NCBI GenBank assembly: GCA_013339765.2
Contig: JABSTR010001244.1
Coordinates: 1,747,501-1,811,500 of the forward strand
From: Haemaphysalis longicornis
Lineage: Eukaryota; Arthropoda; Arachnida; Ixodida; Ixodidae
DNA length: 64,000 bases
Reading direction: 5' to 3'
The notes beneath the pieces were generated by a model, which did not search any database, was not told the DNA's origin, and saw only the letters and a list, made by a program, of their open reading frames with translations. Shown here piece by piece: positions 1 through 11,417 of this stretch. Position 1 is the first letter of the stretch. The number at the start of each line of letters is the position of its first letter. The translations under genes and the position numbers were made by a program.

Positions 1-559
1 CGAAGTCGCGTGTGGTGTTTACGTGTGCCTCTGCGTGTGCGGCGTATTCAGGTTTGGGGGTGAGTTTGTGGATCGCAGCGGTCAGTACTTACACCATTGG
101 ACCGACAAAGCTGGCACGTATGCACATTAAAAAGTGAATGCGAAGAAGGGAACGCATACTGGGCGACGCATAATTTTGTACCTCATCGGTAAGGTTATAG
201 TTCAAGTGAACCCTCAAAGGGCCTTTTATTAATTTTGCGTTGCCACCAGAACAGAGTTCAAGTGATACTGCTTGGTACTTCAGCGGTAGAACCCACTCAC
301 GATCACGCAGCTAGTAATACAACGTCTTCTGTCTTCTTCCACCTATGGAGTTCCCCGATTGTGTCTCGGAACGCGCCCGTGTGCGCCGTACGGTAGCGGC
401 TATGGCGAATGAGTCATTATATAATCAAATGGTCGTGAGAACGATCACAGCATTAGTAAGGGACGGCGTGGTGATGTGGACGAAATGCCTGCAGGGTTGT
501 GGGCGGAAGGGGTAGCCCGTGTTCGCAAGCGTGGTTCGTTTATTGTATGTGCGATCGTA

Positions 560-561
<2 letters not shown>
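1..561. other. No gene recognised
   Basis: Mixed-composition DNA with only short open frames, none resembling a known protein. No tRNA-like boxes, terminal inverted repeats or tandem repeats were seen before the (CT)n tract. Confidence 0.5.
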
Positions 562-604
<43 letters not shown>

Positions 605-605
605 C

Positions 606-665
<60 letters not shown>
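562..665. repeat. (CT)n microsatellite
   Basis: About 104 bases of CT dinucleotides with a few interruptions (an extra C near 600-608 and a TT near 621). Serine/leucine-rich and arginine/glutamate-rich open frames over it on both strands are translation artefacts of the repeat. Confidence 0.97.
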
Positions 666-667
<2 letters not shown>

Positions 668-2135
668 GCACGCACCACGCACATGCACACACACACGCCC
701 GCAAAATAAACGCCCTCTACAGGTAGCATTCAGGCGTGCGAAAAAAAGATCGGCGAGCACTCTGTGAAAAAAGTCGTTGGCGCATGATACACGTAGAGGT
801 CAGGCGTCATTGGGAACAAACCGCAGCAACACTCTCGAAGAATGCGAGAAAAGCGGTAGTTCGCTAACGCGACGCAAGGTCCCGCCATCATCGAATCGTC
901 CTCCAGGGCTCGAAACAACCGCGCGCGGCTTTTCTCTCACGCACCGTGGACTGCGGCCGTCTGGGCTTTTCCCAAACAATTTGCGAGGCGCCCGCTGCGC
1001 TTCTGCTAGCCCGTGGACTTGGTCGCAATAAATCAGCGCCGCACGTGACGCCAGAGCGATCGTGCCAAAGCGCAGCCGTTCGAAAGCTAAGAACTTTCTC
1101 TGATTAACTGCACGCGCTTGGCTCGAACACGATATCTGCACGATACGCGTGGGAACCGGACGAGGAAATATAATCGCGACGACGGCCCCGCTGTTTCTAC
1201 GCGCATTAGGCATTTCCGCGAAGGGCGTGACCGACGAAATTGCGACGCGGCAGCCGATCGTTTTGCGACGATTACGGGGGCTTATTGAATGGTGGTAAAA
1301 AGGGGCTCTGAGTGACAGTGCGCCGACGGTGGACCGAAGGAAAGGGCGAAGGGGGAAAAGGAAAGAAGCCCTTTGATCGGGCCTGGCCGGATTGCCTCTG
1401 AATAGGCATGACGCCACGCCAAGCGAGAACTCATTTGGTGACGTCAACCGCGAGTTCTCATGAGCGGTGTCTTTGTTGTGCACACAAAAAATGCCCGAGT
1501 CCAGCTTCGCCGCCGGTCTATTGCGCCAGACAGCGGCGCAATAGACCGTGTGCGCTGTCTTGCCAGGAAGAAAGTAACTTGCTGGCATGCTGCCTGTATT
1601 TGAGCTCTTCTAGGCATCTCGCAAGGACAGACCCTTAATTCCTTTCCGCGATTGCATGACTGCTCGGAAAAATCCGGGACACATTGGCAACAGTGAAATG
1701 AAGCAGACGTTTGTGCACAAAGTAATTTGAGATATCGATGGCCTTCTAGCACAAAAGCTGCCAAAACAGTTACATAGGCTGCGAGCTGTGTTTAGAAAGC
1801 TTGATATAAATACAAATGGATTAGGGCAATAGCTGTTACATTTACTAAAGGAGTATAGTGGTATAGTAATAACTATTGTATATTATCGCATTGTAAAATA
1901 TGCATATGGCTGCCCTGTTGCAGCATTCGGTAAGTCTCCGTATGAACAGACACCGAACTTACCCTCACTCCCCAGCAGATGTAAAGCACTTGACCTCGGC
2001 GGCGGTCAGGTCATGAAAGAGTGCTATGAAAAGAGATCTTTTGACCCGTACGAGGCGCCACTGGGGTTGCTTTTCACGTTCCGTCGCTCGCTTTGACGCA
2101 GTTCTTCTCGTTCGAGTTCAATTTTACGGGCCTGC
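666..2135. other. No gene recognised; long open minus frame
   Basis: A minus-strand frame stays open from 1588 to 800 (262 codons). Its translation is arginine- and serine-rich, matches no family I know, and has no recognisable domain order or signal peptide. In moderately GC-rich DNA an open frame of this size can occur by chance, so I do not call a gene. The only clear structure is the hairpin at 1514-1548. Confidence 0.45.
1514..1548. repeat. 14-bp perfect inverted repeat
   Basis: The arms 1514-1527 (CGGTCTATTGCGCC) and 1535-1548 are perfect reverse complements around a 7-base loop. The stem would be strong in DNA or RNA. No function is assigned. Confidence 0.85.
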
Positions 2136-2244
2136 TGACGTCAGTACGGGTGATGCATTTCCATAATGTACAAGTTTCGATGGCAGTGGCGCTTCCTTCC
2201 TACCCTCTCTCTTCGTCGGCGGGCCAGACTGCAGGTATAAAAAT
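2136..2244 (+). promoter_or_regulatory. Possible CRE + TATA core promoter
   Basis: A palindromic cAMP-response-type element TGACGTCA lies at 2136-2143 and a TATAAAAAT box at 2236-2244, exactly 100 bp downstream. The DNA after the TATA box (2245-2290) is A-rich and free of an obvious coding start. The plus-strand frame at 2395-2766 has no recognisable homology. The promoter call is by motif only, and TGACGTCA is also frequent inside repeats of such genomes. Confidence 0.25.
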
Positions 2245-5200
2245 CCCCTTCTAAGCTCAGCTAAAGAAAAACAGAGCGAAGCTCATGACAGACGTTAGTT
2301 ATCGGGGGCAGAAGTCATGCAAATTAGCGTTAACGTTCGATCAAGGTAACCACCATTCACGTTTCGCACGTATTTGGACGAATGAACTAGCCGAGTGGCT
2401 GATGACGCCATAGAGAGGGGTTGGTCCAGTGACATATGGGGAGGAGCTTTTGGCAGAGGACGGGGAGGGAGCACCGATGGTCAGCATGTAGCCCGGGGAA
2501 TCCGAATTCGGTCTCCGAAGACGAAAGCGAAAGTTCTCACTGTGGATGGCGGTTGTGTCTTCGGGAAGCACGGCTGTGCGGACGTTGGTGGAGGAAGCTG
2601 CCGAGGACTGGTTGCACTGCACGTGAGCTCCGAACGGAACTTTGCTTGGTTTTTGCTACGCTACCTGTTATTGCTTTGCGGGCGGTCTGTCTTCACGAGC
2701 GGATGCCTTACTGCGTCTGACGTAACAAACGCGTGTCCATCTGCTCTTGGGATCTGTATACGATAGCGGCAACATTTTTGGTACTCCTCATGGAAGTAAG
2801 GAAGACTCACGACTTTCCGCGGATGTTATCACTTTTTTGCGGGTTCGAGGGAACGAATGCGCTGGTACGGCAGTGGGATTGGCTCCGTCATGACGTTTGC
2901 CAAGACGAGTAGCCTTTAGGTCGCTTAAACGTTGGAGGGGAAGAGCAGTGACAAAACCTCACTTGTATCCTAATTCTGGAGTCATGGCAATGGGGGGTCT
3001 TCTCAGTCCAGAAGTCCCTGGGCGATCGCTGGCTGGCGGGCCCTTTCAAACAGCCGATAATGATCACCGGGGTCCGGGCTGGCTAGAATGCTTTCCCACT
3101 GCTCATGGTTGTGAGAGGGGATAAGGGGGGAGGGGGGGGGGGGGGGGGGAGTCGTGTGCGGGAGTACTCCCAGATTATGTGGTAGAGTGTACAGTACTTG
3201 CAGGTGACGGAGTAGGAGCTGGGGTGGATGGCGTGGAGGAGGGTGCCGTGCGGGTACGTACTGGTTTGAAGACGGCATTAGGTGGTGGTTGGAGTAAGGT
3301 GCGGCGTTCGAGGCGGTAGTGTTCGAGGATATCTTATTTTTGAGGCACAGAATGGTACATACGAAAAAAAAATATCTTCAGACCTGCCGAAAAGCCTTGT
3401 CCCCGGAAGCAGCGCGAAGCAGCCTGTCACAACTGTTTAGAAAGAATATTAAGTGATTGGGGAAAGGGGAGGGGGGATGGGACGCAGCACCACATGATCT
3501 GGTCGCGATCAGCTCTGGCCGTATAGAAATTACAAGCCACCAGATCCACCCACACAATCACTGAGTTGATGAGGTGGCGGAATGTGTAGGGGTGGCAAAA
3601 CTGCGAGCCTGAAATTGGCCCCAGAGAATCTTGCGACACCGAAAGGTTTTGCGGTGTTCTCGAGGGTATATAAGGCCGCAGAGAAGGCAGTGGCGGCGGA
3701 TGTTGTGAAAAGTGAGGAGGCGGTTTCGCGCGCTGAGCCGGGTCACGGGGTAGGAGGTTGACTCCGCTTCGATCTCCGGAGAAGTTAACTTGGGTTAAAC
3801 GTAGCTTTATGTCTACACCTGTTGTTTTGTTTATTTTGTATTCGAGGGAACGCGTTGATAAAATTGGGCGATTTTAGGTCACCTCTCCGGCTACAATTAT
3901 TTTGCGAACGAGCGAAGGGCTTCGGGCATAGTGCTCTCGCTGAGATGTCTGGCACTAGAAAAATCCGTGTTAGTGGTGTCAGTAAGCATACAGACATGGC
4001 TACGACGGCATAGCATTACGTCTCCGAATGTTAAACTCTGTAAAGAATAATTGGAAAGGAGAGAGGGAGGCGCGCCGGCGGAGAGAACAGTGCCGCTTGA
4101 GCTTCGCCGCACATTTGTCGCGACGTGTGTGACGCGAGATGAGCTCCCGCATTTCGAAACAGAAAAATTTCATTTAATCGAAGCCAGAACTCTGCTGCGA
4201 GGCTCTATTAATTTAAAGCACCGCGCTACTATGTGCGTAACAGATGAGATGCTTTTTTTCTTTTTGATTCATTAAACACCGATATTTTATCTTTACGCCA
4301 AACGTTCTGGCAGCGATGAAGCAGTCCTTGTCCGGTCGTTTTTCTTCAGTCCTCGCCAACCGAGAGCGGAGAAGAACCGCTAGCTATGAACAAGCGAAAG
4401 AGCTTCGTGTTGTGTGAGGCCGTTTTGACGGTGTATCAAATAATAATTTCTAATTAATGACGTAAGCGTTGATGTGTCTGACGACGTCACGAACTGAATT
4501 TACTCACTATCTAGGATTTTCCGTGATGAACAAGCGAGCACGCTATCCGGTTCGCCCAGCAACCCTGACGTTTTTTCTAAAGAGCGGAAGGTGACGGCGC
4601 TGGAAGATGAGCGCGTAATTTGAAATCAAGTTTAATAAATGGGCGGGGCAAAACAAGACTATCTAATCAATCCTGTTCCCGACCTCAGCATCCACAGGAA
4701 TAGACCTTTGGGTGTTTGCGCGATTTCGAAAGATGACCGTGCTCTTCACATATATGTTGACCCCAGTTGCGCATTTTAGCTGGCTGGTTGCCGACCATTA
4801 AATGTGTGCAGCTGCACCCAGTTTCCAAAGAGCGCCACCGCATCTCCGAATTCATTATTCTGATCTCTGATATAGATACGTTGCACTCAGTTGCCGACCC
4901 TCTAAGGTTTTTTCTTGTGGCAGTGGTTTGGACGCTTCGCTCTCTTCACCTCGTCCGCATATCGTATACGCGCGACAATTTAGGCAGACCTTCACCTCCT
5001 AGACGCCGGGAAAAAATACATATGTATTTCGACGACAGATCCTATTGATTTACTCGTTACGTCGATCGACATGAGGGTGGACCGAGATTGGGAACGACTT
5101 TTTTCTGCGGTAATTCACGAGCGGGCTGAGTCTATTCAGCACGGGGAATCCTCGTATACTGGAATTGCCACGCGGCCTGCATTAACGCAGCGCATCACTT

Positions 5201-5384
5201 CATGCGCCGCGTAATGGGCCACGCAATGCCCACTTCGTTTCGCAGCTGCGTCTAATTTAACTAGCTAGATAAGAAGAAATTGATTGTTCGCATCAGGCAA
5301 GATTGTTAACAGTGGTCACCTGATGCCTGGCTGCCTCAGTTTCAGGTGACCTCCCACAACGCCAAAAGCAGTTTTCTGTTATTA
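2245..5384. other. No gene recognised (about 3.1 kb)
   Basis: Only short frames without family resemblance. Minor features are a poly-G run, a second TATA-like site (TATATAA, 3667-3673), and an E-box-type inverted repeat, GGTCACCTGA at 5314-5323 with its complement at 5342-5351. Nothing supports an exon. Confidence 0.45.
3125..3149. repeat. Poly-G run
   Basis: 25 bases that are all G except one A at 3131. The run could adopt a G-quadruplex and is a likely site of length error in sequencing. Confidence 0.9.
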
Positions 5385-5472
5385 CAGTGGACTCTCGTTA
5401 AACGGAACCTCTAGGGACCGGGAAAATATGTTTTGTTTATCAAGTGTTTCGTTTAGAGAGAGAATAGATTCA

Positions 5473-5946
5473 TCATCGCACAATGGTCTTCACGACGCTT
5501 GGTCCCGAAGTGACGTGAAGGGGCGACCCTTCCCCGCATGCAAAGCAGTCTATGCCGAGGGGAAGGACGAATTCTCCTGTCGCATGAATGAGTGACCCGC
5601 TTATGGGGATGTTCTCAATGCGGGCTCTCCATAGCCAAACTACCAAGCGTTTCTCAAAATCTTCGGGGTCAGACACTCGCAGTCTTTTCCGTTCAACACC
5701 AAAGCCTGACTTTTCGAAAGCCTCCCGCAGCTTGTTCTTGTCCTGTAATATTCTCGTCAGGCTACTCTCGGGGTCACCGTACTTTGTCGCGAGCGTCATT
5801 TTTGTGAAACGGCCACTCTCAAAGTCGTTGATTACCTCCATATTCCTGGACAACGCAAGCGCAGGCGCGGTCGTTTTTGCGCTGCTATCATATGCTGACT
5901 TCGCGACGAAATGTTGCATACGACACCGCACGAAGTCATAAACCAC
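5473..5946 (-). pseudogene. Tigger-type transposase N-terminus (CENP-B-like DNA-binding domain), truncated
   Basis: The 157-residue frame carries a psq-type helix-turn-helix from about residue 36 to 85, including the stretches VINDFESGRF and SSLTRILQDK. A partial second CENP-B-type HTH follows at about 90-145 (EDFEKRLVVWLWRARIENIP). In the family these two helix-turn-helix units bind the transposon ends and are followed by a DDE nuclease domain of roughly 200 residues, which is absent here. The residues after about 140 and before about 35 do not look like the family, so the reading frame is broken at both sides. The fragment lies inside the TA-flanked element 5385-6317 and is a relic, not a host gene. 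Confidence 0.8.
5688..5762. repeat. 75-bp inverted duplication, left arm
   Basis: This segment is a perfect reverse complement of 6121-6195 (75 of 75 bases). It encodes part of the transposase HTH on the minus strand (around residues 62-86), so the same coding stretch occurs on both strands of the element. Confidence 0.95.
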
Positions 5947-6120
5947 CGCACAAAGTCAGAGAAAATCAAAAACCGCTGCAGTCAGAAACCGGAAAATATC
6001 CGGGACGAGAAGGGGGTACAGTGATGCGTACCGCGATTGCGCTGTTCTTGCCCAAATAGTTGCGGTTTTGGGTCAGTTTTCGGTTCCGTTTATGCGGTGG
6101 TAGGAAAATAGGAAAGGAAC

Positions 6121-6195
6121 GCCTGACGAGAATATTACAGGACAAGAACAAGCTGCGGGAGGCTTTCGAAAAGTCAGGCTTTGGTGTTGAACGGA
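6121..6195. repeat. 75-bp inverted duplication, right arm
   Basis: A perfect inverted copy of 5688-5762, separated from it by 358 bases. It reads the HTH fragment on the plus strand and runs into the right terminal region of the Tigger element. Confidence 0.95.
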
Positions 6196-6520
6196 GTCCC
6201 GATTAACGAAATTTTTTGTTTACATTGACTTAATACAAACCCAACCAATTGTGAAACGTTTGTTCAGTTTAAACGATAGTTCCGTTTAACCGATTTTCCT
6301 TTATCGAGATTCCACTGTATTTTTTTTGTTTTACCATGCCATCACCTAGCATAAGTTTTCAAGTTCGAAAGGCGACTTTATGGCGGATGTCTTCGTTGTT
6401 TTGTTCCATGCATATTGGGACTCTGGATGGCGTCGCAAAGCGCATGTGAGAACGTCCATAACGAGGTAAATGTAGTTGCAGGCTGCGTTTGCAAATTTCT
6501 TCACTGTTTTAGTGAAGTTT

Positions 6521-6647
<127 letters not shown>

Positions 6648-6720
6648 CAGCATTTCGTGAAGCTGGAGTCCAAAATATCCCGGGGCTTAGGATGCACAGC
6701 TTCACCGTAAAAAGACCCTA
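6648..6720 (+). repeat. Short dispersed repeat after microsatellite
   Basis: Contains CCCGGGGCTTAGGATGCACA followed by GCTTCACCGTAAAAA. A similar string, with GGGGGCTTAACCATATACA and GCTTCGCAGTAAAAA, is found at 7800-7838. The two share order and spacing, which suggests one low-copy repeat family of unknown type. Confidence 0.5.
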
Positions 6721-7284
6721 AATCAACGCTATGAACAAGGCTGTGTAGCGGAGCTCTCAAATGAAGTGCAAGACGCAAAACATGATTGGTAGGGGCGCAG
6801 TCACAATAAGTGCAAGAAATGAAACACGATAGTTTGTTTGTTACCGATATGCATATTTCTCAGTTAATTTGCTTAGTCTAACTTGAAATGACCGCAGTTT
6901 CATCCTAGCAGTCAGTCCTGGAGTTGTCCATTTCACGGCGGCTTTCTGTTGCAACCTGAACAACGGTTTAGCTGCGCCAGCTTCATAATATTTGTATTCA
7001 AACTTCGACTGACAGTTATTTATGATAACGCGCCGACGAATCTGCCCACGTTTATGCAGTCGTCTCAGCGGTCAAACATCATATAATTTGTTTGGGATGG
7101 ACACGGGAAACCACTAATTACAGCCGTTTTCTCGGTGACAGCATACGGGAATTCCGAACATTAAAACTCGACGGTGAGCTATTTGTGGGGCAGTTAATAA
7201 ATCTCAGTGTAATATTTGAGTCATCTTAGCTGTTAATTGCGCTATGATTCTCTTCGAAGGTCTCCACGTTTGACTGAGAACAGC
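6721..7284. other. No gene recognised
   Basis: AT-rich DNA without a convincing open frame or repeat structure. Confidence 0.5.
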
Positions 7285-7285
7285 T

Positions 7286-7364
<79 letters not shown>
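7285..7364. repeat. (TTTA)n microsatellite
   Basis: About 80 bases of uninterrupted TTTA, directly 5' of the RTE-like LINE fragment. Confidence 0.97.
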
Positions 7365-7365
<1 letters not shown>

Positions 7366-7394
7366 AGATATCATTGTTCGAATGAAGAAAAACC

Positions 7395-7660
7395 AGTGCA
7401 CTTGGGCAGGCACTTTAGTGAGACGAAATGACAACTGGTGGACTACGAGGGCAACTGAGTGGATATCGAGAGGCGGACCTAGAAAAAGGGGAAGGCGAGT
7501 AACTGGATGGAGGGACGAAACAAGGAAACTCGGGGGTTAAGAATGGGCTGGAGCAGCGCAGTACAGGAGCCGTTGGAGGTCGTTTGGAGAGGTCTTCGAC
7601 CTAAGTAGGCTGACGATGATGACGACGACGACGACGGTGACGATGATGATGATGATGCAT
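7395..7660 (+). pseudogene. RTE-like LINE ORF2 C-terminus and 3' tail
   Basis: Reading from the codon at 7403, the plus strand encodes WAGTLVRRNDNWWTTRATEW, then a glycine/arginine segment (RGGPRKRGRRVTGWRDE). After an in-frame TAA at 7538-7540 it continues as EWAGAAQYRSRWRSFGEVFD. This order (W-A-G-x-x-x-R, W-T-x-R-x-x-E-W, R-G-R-x, then A-Q-x-R-x-x-W-x-x-x-G-E) is the usual carboxy-terminal signature of RTE-type endonuclease/reverse transcriptases of arthropods. The reading frame then runs into a GAT/GAC microsatellite (7611-7657), a typical LINE 3' tail. The piece is 5'-truncated and has an internal stop, so it is dead. Confidence 0.7.
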
Positions 7661-8605
7661 TTAATATTGATACACCCTTTTTACCATGTCCGTGGCGTGT
7701 GTCATCTCACAAAAGAAGCTAATTTACTTAGGTGTGTTGAGCCTTTGCGAGAAAGGGGACCTTGCCGAAAAGCGCATTTTGCTTCTGGACCGCAGACAGC
7801 CCCGGGGGCTTAACCATATACAGCTTCGCAGTAAAAACAGCACGGCCAACCAAAACCCTCAATGTTGATTGGCGAAAAGGTCGCGTGAACACGCGCTCAC
7901 TCGTGCTTCTAGCTGCAGCATGCTCTGCTTACCGTAAAACGGTCCCCGTGAGAACGCACTGTTCGGAGCATGCGCCTGCCTTGAAGAGCGAGCGATCGTG
8001 CAGTTGGGTAGAGGAGAAGCCAAGAGAGGCGGAGGTTTCTCGAAATATCCAACGCCACTCAGCGCCGTGAACGTACACGTGTGAATATTTTCCACGTGCT
8101 CTACGCTATAGCCTTACTATTCGAAATAATTTTGCCCGTTTTTTGGTGTACCTCAACATGTCATACTTCAATTACTCTTTCTTCTCGTTCCTCGTATCTC
8201 TTTTTTTTTCTAATTCCATTTTTTCTAAGAGAGTGAATTGCAGCTGGTTTGCTTACGAGTACTTACACTGCGTTTCCCCACCCAATATTTGTTTTCTTTT
8301 TTTCTTTAAACTGGAAGCCATCCTTTATGAGGGACAGTTGTGAAGTGCGTAGAAAGGCTTAGATTAATTTTCCTATGGACCCAGACTAGGAATGAGAGAG
8401 CGAGCAGACAATCGGGTTTTCAGAGCACGTGGCACTCGGGTCGTATGCTTTCTTGGTCAATTCCTGGAGTGGGCGAGTGCAATGTGCGTGTGTGGGGCTT
8501 TGACCATGCAAGGCTATCGGATACGCCTGTTCATGAACGACAAGAACGACAACCCTTGGGCAGATTACCTTCCAGATGTATCTTGCAAGGAGTGGCTTTG
8601 CCATT
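7661..8605. other. No gene recognised
   Basis: Contains the second copy of the short repeat seen at 6648 (around 7796-7840). Frames here are short and without family resemblance. Confidence 0.45.
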
Positions 8606-8655
8606 TCTGGCCAATCCCCCGCATGAATCTGCGCCCCGTGGGAGAATGTGGGTGT
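8606..8655 (+). repeat. Fragment of dispersed repeat containing GGCCAATCCCCC
   Basis: The string TTCTGGCCAATCCCC is shared with the tandem units at 13886-14042. Only about 15 bases are well conserved here, so this is a weak match. Confidence 0.35.
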
Positions 8656-8811
8656 GAGTCGTGAGCAGCTGGGAATTTTTTTTTTTCGGGGAGAGCGGTG
8701 CGTCGCTGTTATCAGTTGCGAAGGTGAGGATTTACACACCATGACAAATTTTTTTCTGCCTTGTGGACCCTATTACCAGCACGAACTTTGGATAAAAATC
8801 TCGCACATATG

Positions 8812-8860
8812 ATGATGATGATGATGATGGCTATAATAATAATAATAATAATAATCAATT
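8812..8860. repeat. (GAT)n and (AAT)n tail
   Basis: GAT repeats (8812-8828) followed by AAT repeats (about 8832-8855) and AATCAATC. On the minus strand this is the 3' tail of the adjoining LINE. Confidence 0.8.
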
Positions 8861-9370
8861 AATCAATCAACTTCTATTTTCGGTGCCCAGGAACAACCCT
8901 AAGGTCTTGGTGCTGGCACACCATACACAAAACATTAATAAAAGAAACGTAGAACAGCACGGCACAACACACAAAATCCTCGATATGACAGAAACAATAA
9001 AGTAAAAATACTTACAGAAATTCAGAAAAAAAAACAAAAAAAAACACAGTGTTGCAAGCTATGGCACTCGGCCAGCGAAACGTTCAAGGCACTTGAAAAA
9101 AAGATATACAACAAAATACACAGTGCACATGATAGAGACAGAGTGCACATATAAAACGAGAGTTTTGATTTTTGAAAACTACTACCGTATAATACTGCAA
9201 TAAAGTATTACCGTATAACAAGCGATGCCTTTGCGATGTCCCATCTTGTCGAGACACACAACAAACATAGCAACAAGTTTGGCAGAAAAATAGCGAAAAA
9301 ACAATGGCAGGAGTATAGACATAAATGATCAGACCAACAAATCACAGAGATAATAAAAATGATGTATGAA
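8861..9370 (-). mobile_element. LINE 3' terminal fragment A
   Basis: Read on the minus strand this is a LINE 3' UTR ending in a tetranucleotide/trinucleotide tail. The plus-strand sequence GTGCCCAGGAACAACC, then GGTCTTGGTGCTGG, closely matches the start of the fragment at 11161. The rest is A-rich and non-coding. It is either the end of the same insertion as the reverse transcriptase at 9922-11165, or a separate later insertion. Confidence 0.5.
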
Positions 9371-11160
9371 CCAACCAATTAATTGTTTATTAGTGTGTCC
9401 AGGAACGACGTGCTGATGCGGAAAGAAAAGTGCATATCTCAGAAAAATATAGAAAATAGCATTGTTTAGTCTGAACGAGAATTAGACACTTTGAGATACA
9501 CACATGCCGACACACGCACATGACCCGCGCACATATGCAAACAAGGCATTGCAAACACTGCATAGCAACAAGACACTGCAGACTGCACCGGAGACTACAA
9601 GTGTAGGACAAGACATGATTAAAACTCTGTACACTGAAACGTGTAAACCGGAAAAAAATATTAGCTAAAAATCACGCCACAATGAAGGCATAAAACTTAC
9701 ATACACAAGTGAATCATCGAAGCAATTAGCATACATACATAGATAAACCTAACCCCGGCAGCATAAAGTGTGTGAATGGAAGTTGCATACAAGGGCAAGC
9801 AAACTACTCCTGGTTTGTCAAGCTACGCAGTTCCTTACAAAAAGCTGGAAAGGGATGATCGAATAGGTCCAAACATGAAACGGTCTAGGTGCCCTGGTGT
9901 TGCCTGTCGGGGTTCTCAAATTTATGGCACCCAACAACTCTGTACAATCAATGAGGCTGTGGACCAGTTTGTACAAGAATAAAAGTCAGCCTTGGCCCTC
10001 CGGGTGTGTAATGGGTCCATTACAAGCAAGCTGGCGGCATCAACACCAGGATCATCTTTAGTCTCCGCAGTAGCGTACCTATGTTTTAGTATTGAGAGAA
10101 ATTTAGTTTGCACTCTCTCAATGGCCGCCGCGTTGGACCGATACGTTGCATTCCAGACCACGGATGCGTATTCCAATAGAGGGCGACACATAGAGGTATA
10201 GAGCTGAAGAAATGTGTCTGGATAGTTGAATTCTCTGGAGACATGACATGTTGCACCTAGTGTTCGCAAAGCACGACGGGTAATATCATTAGTGCGGGCT
10301 GTAAATATGAGCTTAGAGTCAAACAAAGCTCCCAAGTCTCTGATTTGACATACCCGATTCAGATCTTCTTCACGTATACAATAGGTGAAATTGATATCAT
10401 TTGTTTTACGGGTATACGACACCACTTTGGTTTTTGCACTGTTAAGTATCAACTTATTTCTTTTGCACCAGTCCAAAAACGCGGCGATATCACATTGCAG
10501 TTGTGCACAGTCTGAGATGTTGCCAATCACTTTGAATATTTTAATATCGTCTGCGTATAGCAAGAACGATGAGTACTGAATTGCTGTCGAAACATCGTTG
10601 ACAAAGAGTGAAAACAAAAGAGGTCCAAGGACGGAGCCTTGAGGCACCCCGCTGGTGGCTGAGTACGTTCTAGAGTGTTCCCCGTGTTACAGTGAACGTA
10701 GCGGTGACGACTGGTAAGGTAGTCACGCAACAGATCTAGCAACGGATCAGGAATGTCAAGGTGGGAAAGTTTTGTACACAACAATGAATGGGAAACCACA
10801 TCAAACGCCTTGCTAAGGTCACAGCATACCACGTCAAGTTGGCCTCGCTCTTACACTGCTTTTGACGCATGTTCCATAAAAGAAACTAAGTTTGTAGTTG
10901 TCGAGCGGCCACGTATAAAACCATGTTGATTTGGAATAATTTCATATCTTACTCTGGATGTAATGAGGGAATGAATTATAGATTCAAAAATTTTAGAAGC
11001 ACTGCACAGGATGAAAATCGGTCTATAATTTTTTGCATCTGTTCTTGACCCAGATTTGTGCACAGGCACAACTTTAGCAATTTTCCAGCAGTTAGGAAAC
11101 GTGCCAGTACTAATACAGTTGTTAAACACGCATACAAGCACTGGAGAAAGGGTAATAATA
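9371..11160 (-). mobile_element. CR1/Jockey-group LINE, 5'-truncated
   Basis: A minus-strand non-LTR retrotransposon. Its reverse transcriptase is at 9922-11165, its 3' UTR at 9371-9921. It is cut off at about 11160, inside the fingers region of the reverse transcriptase, so the endonuclease domain and ORF1 are missing. The 3' UTR starts (plus strand) with AACCAATTAATTG then GTCCAGGAACG, weakly like the ends at 8861 and 11161. Confidence 0.7.
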
Positions 11161-11165
11161 ATCAA
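9922..11165 (-). pseudogene. LINE reverse transcriptase (CR1/Jockey group), broken
   Basis: Reading down the minus strand: the N-terminal RT segment has VVPVHKSGSRTDAKNYRPI and QHGFIRGRSTTTNLV (11100-10860). After an in-frame TAA (10851-10853) follows the conserved CCDLSKAFDVVSHSLL motif. A frameshift near 10680 then moves into the frame with VPQGSVLGPLLFSLFVND, the catalytic box LLYADDIKIF, and the thumb/connection region (LGALFDSKL, RPLLEYASVVWN, IERVQTKFL). These are RT domains 2 to 7 plus the C-terminal region usual in CR1- and Jockey-type LINEs. The core YADD is intact. With one stop, one frameshift, and loss of the endonuclease, this copy cannot make a functional protein. Coordinates mark the span of recognisable sequence; the frame from VPQGS onward stops at 9922. 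Confidence 0.88.
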
Positions 11166-11410
11166 TCAATCAATCATGTATATTTATTGTTCCCAGGAAC
11201 AGCCGTGAGGCCTTGGTGCTGGTACACAGATGGATACAGGTGAAAAAAAAGGAAAACAAAAAGTGAAAGGAAAAGAACACTTTGACAGCGTAAAAGACAA
11301 AAGAGTAGAAAAAAATAACTTTTAGAATGTATATTACAAAGTATACCGTACAAACCACTACAAAACGTAGATAGCGTATACACTACATGCAATGAACACA
11401 AACAAAACAA
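11161..11410 (-). mobile_element. LINE 3' terminal fragment C
   Basis: On the plus strand it starts with ATCAATCAATCAATC, then GTTCCCAGGAACAGCC and GGCCTTGGTGCTGG, the same layout as the fragment at 8861. On the minus strand this is a LINE 3' end with its tetranucleotide tail sitting at the truncation point of the neighbouring reverse transcriptase. The far side is A-rich and runs into AAT/GAT repeats. Confidence 0.55.
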
Positions 11411-11417
11411 AAGCAAT

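Larger units (their letters stand above)
5385..6317 (-). mobile_element. Tigger/pogo-like DNA transposon, internally deleted
   Basis: A 933-bp element. The left end starts CAGTGGACTCTCGTTAAACG, and the right end is its imperfect reverse complement finishing CCACTG. Both ends are flanked by TA (5383-5384 and 6318-6319), the target duplication expected of Tc1/mariner-pogo transposons. Inside on the minus strand is part of a CENP-B/Tigger DNA-binding domain. The DDE catalytic domain is missing, so this copy is non-autonomous. Confidence 0.85.

Noticed and set aside
800..1588. 262-codon minus frame
   Set aside because: No family resemblance, no coding-like composition, contains a hairpin; probably chance.
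3427..3746. Minus-strand frames near a TATATAA site with cysteine-containing peptide (HCLLCG)
   Set aside because: No further zinc-binding pattern or LINE C-terminal order followed; not enough to call a relic.
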